A stretch of 10,862 bases of DNA, from the NCBI GenBank assembly GCA_029289015.1, contig JARFUL010000143.1:1-10862 (forward strand). The letters are read 5' to 3'. Below, piece after piece: positions 6,825 through 10,862 of the stretch (within the stretch, counting starts at the first letter, position 1; each line of letters starts with the position of its first letter). The notes below the pieces were generated by a model. It ran no database searches and was not told where the DNA came from. It saw only the letters and a list, made by a program, of their open reading frames with translations. Source of the DNA: Syntrophobacteria bacterium. Lineage in GTDB: Bacteria > Desulfobacterota > Syntrophobacteria > JARFUL01. A program made the position numbers and the translations under genes.

Positions 6825-6840
6825 GATAATCATGCTCTCA
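6541..6840. other. AT-rich island across the wzx 3' end and GT4 start
   Basis: Hand count gives 108 G+C in 300 nt (36%), with the 60-nt block 6661-6720 at 28%, against 58% at 6301-6360 and 57% at 6841-6900. The coding frame of wzx runs through it without interruption and encodes the last transmembrane helices. The Ile/Phe/Tyr-rich composition explains part of the drop, but other transmembrane parts of wzx and wzy are written with GC-rich codons. The composition changes within a short distance near 6535 and again near 6840. Confidence 0.75.
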
Positions 6841-7962
6841 CTTATCCATCCATTCACACCCGAGTCCTGCGGGGTAGATGAAAGCGACGTGCCCCGATTC
6901 TGGATACCCATTTTCAGCCAGCTCAAGGAGCTCGCGTCCAAGATGCATACCTCTTTTGAGGTGGTCTTTCTCGGCTCCGGCAGGGCCCGGCGGGAGATCG
7001 TGCACAACGGCCTTATGTTCCGCTTCTATCCCCGGGCGCTGAACCATCTAAGAGGCTTCGGCAGAGAGTGGTCGGTTTCGCTGCTAAAGAGAATGCTCAT
7101 AAGCCCCCCGAAATACCCGCTCCTCTACGTCCCGTCAGGCGGGCTTGCCTATGCCATCGCGCTGATACTTAAAGCCATGAGGCGAAGATACCTCGTGATC
7201 ATCGGGGGATACGTCCCCGAGGCCGGGAAGAAACAGCTGATGTATCTCAGGGGAGCGACCGGGGTGGTGGTGCAGACGAGAAAGCAGAGGGATATCTTCC
7301 TCGGCCACGGGGTAAGCCCCGCGCGAATCTTTGTGATCCCCAATTCCGTGGACAGCCTGCTCTTTCACGACGCAAACAAGAGCTACGGTCTGCTTGAGGG
7401 GCCCAGACTCCTCTACGTGGGAAGGCTGCTCCCCGGCAAAGGCGTGCTAAAAGCGGTTGAGATCTTTTTCGAGGTGCAAAAAGAGCTCCCCGGGGCCTAC
7501 CTGGAGCTCATCGGCCCCGCGGCCGACCAGAAGTACCTCGATAGAATAACGGCATTCATCGAAGACAAGAGGATCGGGTCGAAAGTCGGCATCCTGGGGT
7601 CCATGGAACACTCCCGGCTGCAACCCTTTTTTTCGGGAGCAGACCTTCTCCTCCTGCCCAGCAGGTCCGAGTCCTTCGGAAAGGTGCTGATCGAGGCCAT
7701 GGCCTGCGGCACGCCCCCCGTGGCCTTTAAGGGGAGCGGCGGCCCCGACGAGGTGATCAGCCACGGGGTCGACGGACTGCTGGTGGGCCCGGAAGACGCC
7801 GCGGCCAGGATAGTCGAACTGCTCAAAGACCCCGAAAGACTGAAAGAGATGGGTCTGAGCGGGGTCAAAAAGGTGGCGAGGGAGTTCTCCTACGAGATGG
7901 TAAGGGGGATGTGGGAGCGCGCGCTCAGGAGTTCCTTTCCCGCGCTGGGCCAGGCCCGCTGA
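6808..7962 (+). CDS. GT4-family (group 1) glycosyltransferase
   Basis: A 384-residue GT-B fold enzyme. The C-terminal nucleotide-sugar domain is clear: LLYVGRLLPGKG, then LELIGPA, then SGADLLLLPSRSESFG, and the E-x7-E signature of GT4 retaining transferases (E288 in SESFGK, E296 in LIEAMACGTPP), followed by DGLLVGPED. The N-terminal acceptor domain is more divergent; the usual glycine-rich loop after the first strand reads PFTPESCGVDES. Start choice is uncertain. TTG 6808 keeps the first beta strand (SLKIIMLSLIHPF) intact and overlaps wzx by 17 nt; ATG 6832 would leave MLSLIHPF and remove the overlap. Neither has a strong Shine-Dalgarno site. The first ~30 nt lie in the AT-rich island, after which GC rises to about 57%. 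Expected role: adds one sugar to the lipid-linked repeat unit at the cytoplasmic face. Donor and acceptor cannot be read from the sequence. Confidence 0.9.
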   Translation: MEFSLKIIMLSLIHPFTPESCGVDESDVPRFWIPIFSQLKELASKMHTSFEVVFLGSGRARREIVHNGLMFRFYPRALNHLRGFGREWSVSLLKRMLISPPKYPLLYVPSGGLAYAIALILKAMRRRYLVIIGGYVPEAGKKQLMYLRGATGVVVQTRKQRDIFLGHGVSPARIFVIPNSVDSLLFHDANKSYGLLEGPRLLYVGRLLPGKGVLKAVEIFFEVQKELPGAYLELIGPAADQKYLDRITAFIEDKRIGSKVGILGSMEHSRLQPFFSGADLLLLPSRSESFGKVLIEAMACGTPPVAFKGSGGPDEVISHGVDGLLVGPEDAAARIVELLKDPERLKEMGLSGVKKVAREFSYEMVRGMWERALRSSFPALGQAR

Positions 7963-7968
7963 CGAGCT

Positions 7969-7972
7969 GGAG
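7969..7972 (+). promoter_or_regulatory. Ribosome-binding site of the methyltransferase gene
   Basis: GGAG lies 5 nt before ATG 7978, a normal Shine-Dalgarno arrangement that fixes this start. It lacks the GC palindrome seen before wzc, wzy and wzx. Confidence 0.6.
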
Positions 7973-7977
7973 CATCT

Positions 7978-8679
7978 ATGGCGTCTGCCCGAGGAGTCCG
8001 GTACGAAGGGTATGACCCCCACCCCGGGGGGGTGCACCGCATGGCGGTGGACGCGGTGGCCGCGGGCTCCTTGGTCCTTGATGTGGGGTGCGCGGTGGGC
8101 CACGTGGGTGAGGAGCTCAAGAGAAAAGGGTGCCGGGTGGTGGGGGTGGAGCCCGACGGGCACGCGGCCGCGAGGGCCCGGGGCAGGCTCGACGAAGTGG
8201 TTGAGAGCAGCGCGCAGCGGTTTCACCGTGAAGAGCTCCTGGGGAGCTTTGACGCGATCTTGCTCCTCGACGTCATAGAGCATACGCCGGAGCCGGCGGT
8301 GGTGTTGAACAACCTCATGAAATATCTCAATGAAAACGGCTTTTTCCTCATCTCGGTGCCCAACATCGCGCACTGGTCCACCCGGCTCATGCTATTTAGG
8401 GGCGATTTCACCTACGAAAACTACGGCATAATGGACAATTCTCACCTGAGGTTTTTTACCCTGCAAAGCCTCCTTGAGCTCCTCGGGGGCTCGGGGCTCG
8501 GGGTGGAGGAGATAAAATACTCCTTTTGGCCGGGTTCCCGGGACTACCGGCGCGGGCCGCTCGGCATACTGAGGAGGCTGGGGCTTCTCGTCCCCCTGGT
8601 GAAGAAGCTCGGCCCCAGGTGGCCCGGCCTCCTGTCCTACCAGTTTTTGGTCAAGGCGGTGGTCAGTGGGCCCCGGTGA
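7978..8679 (+). CDS. Class I SAM-dependent methyltransferase of a glycan cluster
   Basis: A 233-residue Rossmann-fold methyltransferase. SAM-binding motif I is VLDVGCAVG (D35, G37, G41; the common GCGTG is GCAVG here), the acidic residue ending strand 2 is E58 (GVEPDG), and motif IV is FDAILLLDVIEH (D98, E101, H102). Strand 5 reads FLISVPNIAHW. The DNSHLRFFT stretch is close to the D-x-x-HLRFFT seen in many methyltransferases of this type (Methyltransf_23/11-like) found beside glycosyltransferases. The hydrophobic/basic C-terminus (LGLLVPLVKKL) could sit at the membrane. ATG 7978 is preceded by GGAG with 5 nt spacing and starts 15 nt after the upstream stop; the gene overlaps the next by 14 nt. 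Likely role, inferred from context: O- or N-methylation of a sugar in the repeat unit or of its non-reducing end. The substrate is unknown. Confidence 0.9.
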   Translation: MASARGVRYEGYDPHPGGVHRMAVDAVAAGSLVLDVGCAVGHVGEELKRKGCRVVGVEPDGHAAARARGRLDEVVESSAQRFHREELLGSFDAILLLDVIEHTPEPAVVLNNLMKYLNENGFFLISVPNIAHWSTRLMLFRGDFTYENYGIMDNSHLRFFTLQSLLELLGGSGLGVEEIKYSFWPGSRDYRRGPLGILRRLGLLVPLVKKLGPRWPGLLSYQFLVKAVVSGPR

Positions 8680-9646
8680 GAACATAGAGGGCCTTGCCCC
8701 GGTCTCCGTGGTCATACCCACCTACAACGGCAGGGAGCTTCTGGCCCGGCATCTCCCCTCCGTGCTCGCCGCGGCCGGGGCCTACCGCGGCAGGGCCGAG
8801 GTCATCGTGGTGGACGACGGCTCCGCGGACGGGAGTGCGCGGTGGCTCGGGGAGGCCTTTCCCGGGGTGAGGGTGATCTCCCTTCCTGAAAACCGGGGTT
8901 TCGCCCGCGCGGCGAACAGGGGGGTGGAAGCCGCGCTCCATCCCCTTGTGATGCTCCTCAACAACGACGTCACCGTGGAGGAGGACTTTCTCGGCCCCCT
9001 GGTCGAGCGCATGGGAGACCCTGGCATATTCTCCGCCGCGGCCCTGATGAGGGACCCCGACAACCCCGAACGGGTGGAATCCATAACCAGGCTCGGGTGG
9101 GAGATGGGCTTTTTGGACACGGTGTGGCCCTCCCGGAGCGAGGTGGAAGTGTTCCCCGACGGCGGCGAAATATTCTACGCGTGCGGCGGCGCCGCGATGT
9201 ACCGCAGGGAGCTCTTCCTCGGGCTCCGCGGCTTTGAGACCATCTACCACCCCTTCTACTGGGAGGACGCGGACCTCTGTTACCGGGCCTGGAAGATGGG
9301 GCTGAGAAGCGTTGTGTGCAGGGAAGCTGTGGTGTGGCACAGGCCGGGCCGGACCATAAAAAAGGTGACCCAATCCCAAAGGAGGGAGCTCATCCTGGAG
9401 AGGAACAGACTCATCTTCCAGTGGCGAAACATCTCGGACCCAGATATGCTGCTGGTCCACTTCTACTGGCTTTTTAGACATTTTTTTTGGCTCGTTAGAG
9501 AGAGAAACCGGCCCAAGCTGAGGAGTTGGGCCTCCGCGCTCGCGATGCTGCCCTTGGCCAGGACGCGTCTCTTGAGGGATGCGGCCCGCCAGGTGCTCTC
9601 CGATCGGGAGCTCGCGGCCCGGCTCAGCGGCCCGTATCATGGCTGA
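8666..9646 (+). CDS. GT2-family glycosyltransferase, rhamnosyltransferase-like
   Basis: A 326-residue GT-A fold inverting transferase. It begins VSVVIPTYNGREL, then VIVVDDGSADGS (D50, D51), then ENRGFARAANRG, the DXD-equivalent NND (99-101), a conserved ACGGAAMYRRELF stretch and FYWEDADLCYRAWKMG (W199, E200, D201, D203), which carries the catalytic-base region. This pattern is typical of WbbL/rhamnosyltransferase-like GT2 enzymes, but donor specificity is not proven. After the catalytic domain, residues from about 235 on (RNRLIFQWRN; LLVHFYWLFRHFFWLV) form hydrophobic and basic helices likely to lie on the inner membrane. The start is GTG 8666, inside the methyltransferase 3' end (14-nt overlap), with AAGGCGG about 6 nt upstream; no later start keeps the first beta strand. 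A run of eight T at 9481-9488 encodes the HFFW stretch. It probably extends the repeat unit with one sugar. Confidence 0.92.
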   Translation: MGPGENIEGLAPVSVVIPTYNGRELLARHLPSVLAAAGAYRGRAEVIVVDDGSADGSARWLGEAFPGVRVISLPENRGFARAANRGVEAALHPLVMLLNNDVTVEEDFLGPLVERMGDPGIFSAAALMRDPDNPERVESITRLGWEMGFLDTVWPSRSEVEVFPDGGEIFYACGGAAMYRRELFLGLRGFETIYHPFYWEDADLCYRAWKMGLRSVVCREAVVWHRPGRTIKKVTQSQRRELILERNRLIFQWRNISDPDMLLVHFYWLFRHFFWLVRERNRPKLRSWASALAMLPLARTRLLRDAARQVLSDRELAARLSGPYHG

Positions 9647-10853
9647 GGCGAGATTGTCACCCGAAAAGAGTAAAAAACGGCTCCTCGCGGTCTACCCCTT
9701 TACGCCGTATCCCCCGAACTTCGGCGCGAGGATTCGCTGCTTTGAGCTGCTCAAGCTCCTAAGGGAGCACTTTGAGGTGGAGGTGGCCGCGCTCATGTCC
9801 CATGAAGACGACCCGGCAATGCTCGAGAGGCTGAAGAGCAAGGTCAAGGGGGTCTTCGGGGTTCCTGCCCCCCGGGCTTTGCGCCTCACCGGGCGGGCGA
9901 AGCTGAGAAACATCCTCTCCCCCGTGCCCTGGGAGGTGCCCATAGCTTCCCCGGAGATGGAGCGGCTCGTGGGGGAGAGAAGCCGCGGCTACGACGTCCT
10001 GTTTCTGTTCTCAGCGAGGCTCTTACATCTGAGAAGCTTCTCCAGGAGCCCGGTGAATGTCCTGGACCTGGACGACATAGCCCACGTTGTCCTCTACCGG
10101 AGGCTCCGCCAGATGGACGGGATAAAGGCGCGGCTGGGCTACTCTATCGAGCTGGTGAAGACGCTCTTTTACGAGATCAAAAGGCTCGCGGGGTTCGACC
10201 TCGCGCTCACCGCGAGCGCGCTCGACCTTTCGAGGCTCGCGCGCTGGAACCGGAAGTTGCCCCTCAGGGTGGTGCCCAACGGGGTGGACCTCACGGCCTT
10301 CTCCTCAATCGGGCCGCGCGGTTCAGGGGGAGCCGCGCTCCTCTTTGTGGGCGCGCTGGACTTCAGGCCCAACGTCGTCGCGGCAAGGTGGCTGATGAAG
10401 GGAATATTCCCCAGGATAAAGGCGCGAATGGAGAACGCGAACCTCATGATGGTGGGCCGCAACCCTACCGAGGAGGTGCTCTCCTGGCGGGGGGACGGGG
10501 TGGAGGTGTTCGGGGACGTGCCGGATGTGCGGCCCTACCTCGAATCCTCAGATGTAGTGGTAACGCCGCTCACCATCGGGGGCGGCACCAGGATAAAGAT
10601 CCTCGAGGCCGCGGCCGCGGGCAGGCCGGTGGTCTCCACCACCCTGGGGGCCGAGGGGCTGGGTTTCGTCCCCGGGAAGGAGATCGAGCTAGCGGACCGT
10701 GAGGACGAATTCGTGGCCAAGACCCTCGGGCTCCTCTCGGACCGGGACAGGGCCCAGAGAATCGCCCGCGCGGCACGGCATAAGGTAGAGAGAGAGTTCA
10801 GCTGGGACGAATCCCGCAGGAGGCTTGAACAGGCCCTTTCACCCTGGCTTTGA
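9639..10853 (+). CDS. GT4-family glycosyltransferase, second in the operon
   Basis: A 404-residue GT-B enzyme when started at ATG 9639, which overlaps the previous stop by 8 nt (ATGGCTGA) and gives MAEARLSPEKSKKRLLAVYPF. An in-frame ATG at 9579 would add 20 Arg/Ser/Pro-rich residues lying wholly inside the preceding gene, so I prefer 9639. The N-terminal domain has PFTPYPPNFGARIRCFELL (G29, R31), the acceptor-side loop of GT4 proteins such as those linked to exosortase-type exopolysaccharide loci. The C-terminal domain has LLFVGALDFRPNV, NLMMVGRNP, VEVFGDVPDVRPYL and IGGGTRIKILEAAAAGRP (E323), then TTLGAEGLGF. In this subgroup the first Glu of the E-x7-E motif is replaced by the GGGTR loop, a known variant and not damage. 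It is complete and ends 9 nt before the window edge. Donor sugar unknown. Confidence 0.91.
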   Translation: MAEARLSPEKSKKRLLAVYPFTPYPPNFGARIRCFELLKLLREHFEVEVAALMSHEDDPAMLERLKSKVKGVFGVPAPRALRLTGRAKLRNILSPVPWEVPIASPEMERLVGERSRGYDVLFLFSARLLHLRSFSRSPVNVLDLDDIAHVVLYRRLRQMDGIKARLGYSIELVKTLFYEIKRLAGFDLALTASALDLSRLARWNRKLPLRVVPNGVDLTAFSSIGPRGSGGAALLFVGALDFRPNVVAARWLMKGIFPRIKARMENANLMMVGRNPTEEVLSWRGDGVEVFGDVPDVRPYLESSDVVVTPLTIGGGTRIKILEAAAAGRPVVSTTLGAEGLGFVPGKEIELADREDEFVAKTLGLLSDRDRAQRIARAARHKVEREFSWDESRRRLEQALSPWL

Positions 10854-10857
10854 GGAG
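10852..10857 (+). promoter_or_regulatory. Probable ribosome-binding site of a gene beyond the window
   Basis: GAGGAG overlaps the stop codon of the last glycosyltransferase (TGA 10851-10853). This is a typical placement for the next gene of a tight operon, so the transcript most likely continues past the right edge. The start codon itself is not visible. Confidence 0.4.
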
Positions 10858-10862
10858 AGCCC

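Noticed and set aside
7624..7637. CCC-T7-CGGG as an intrinsic terminator in the GT4 gene
   Set aside because: The T-run lies in the loop position rather than after a GC stem, and it is inside an intact coding region.
9481..9488. Run of eight T in the GT2 gene as a phase-variation or slippage site
   Set aside because: The frame is intact across it and the run encodes a sensible HFFW membrane helix; eight is a short tract and there is no other sign of phase variation.
9579..9638. Upstream ATG extension of the last glycosyltransferase
   Set aside because: Adds 20 Arg/Ser/Pro-rich residues entirely within the previous gene; ATG 9639 gives the usual short N-terminus and a typical operon overlap.

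Overview
The window is one co-directional stretch (all genes on the + strand) of a Wzx/Wzy-dependent polysaccharide (capsule, exopolysaccharide or O-antigen) locus. The genes suggest a diderm (Gram-negative-type) bacterium: there is an SLBB-domain outer-membrane export protein of the Wza type, and a peptidoglycan-binding SPOR domain. Base composition is GC-rich (about 60-65% by eye), with unusually frequent AGG (Arg) and ATA (Ile) codons for such a GC level. This fits an uncultured deltaproteobacterial, Nitrospirota-like or similar lineage, but the taxonomic guess is weak. I see no RNA genes, mobile elements, CRISPR arrays or convincing terminators.

Layout. Positions 1-746 hold the 3' part of a wza-like export gene, cut by the window edge. 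Positions 769-3768 hold a wzc-like polysaccharide co-polymerase / bacterial tyrosine kinase (BY-kinase) with an extra C-terminal third membrane segment, a Lys/Arg/Ala-rich linker and a SPOR domain. Next come a Wzy-type polymerase/ligase (3833-5293) and a Wzx-type flippase (5343-6824). A sugar-transfer module follows: a GT4 glycosyltransferase (6808-7962), a class I SAM methyltransferase (7978-8679), a GT2 glycosyltransferase (8666-9646) and a second GT4 glycosyltransferase (9639-10853). A Shine-Dalgarno-like GAGGAG overlaps the last stop, so the operon probably continues.

How the genes work together (inferred from family knowledge). The glycosyltransferases assemble a lipid-linked repeat unit and the methyltransferase may decorate it. 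Wzx flips the unit and Wzy polymerises it. The Wzc-like protein sets chain length and gates export by tyrosine phosphorylation, and the Wza-like protein carries the polymer through the outer membrane. Gaps are short (22, 64, 49 and 15 nt) or are overlaps (17, 14 and 8 nt), consistent with one transcript. No priming glycosyl-1-phosphate transferase and no Wzb-type phosphatase lie in the window.

Most notable points: (i) the Wzc-kinase-TM-SPOR fusion, which would physically connect a capsule kinase to the peptidoglycan wall, perhaps at the division site; (ii) a sharp ~300-bp AT-rich island (about 36% GC) over the wzx 3' end and the start of the sugar-transfer module, a possible recombination junction; (iii) a shared palindromic ribosome-binding context (AGGGCCT / AGGCCCT / AGGGGCCCCT) just before wzc, wzy and wzx but not before the downstream genes; and (iv) very small ORFs in the two gaps before the membrane-protein genes, each ending in an ATGA overlap.
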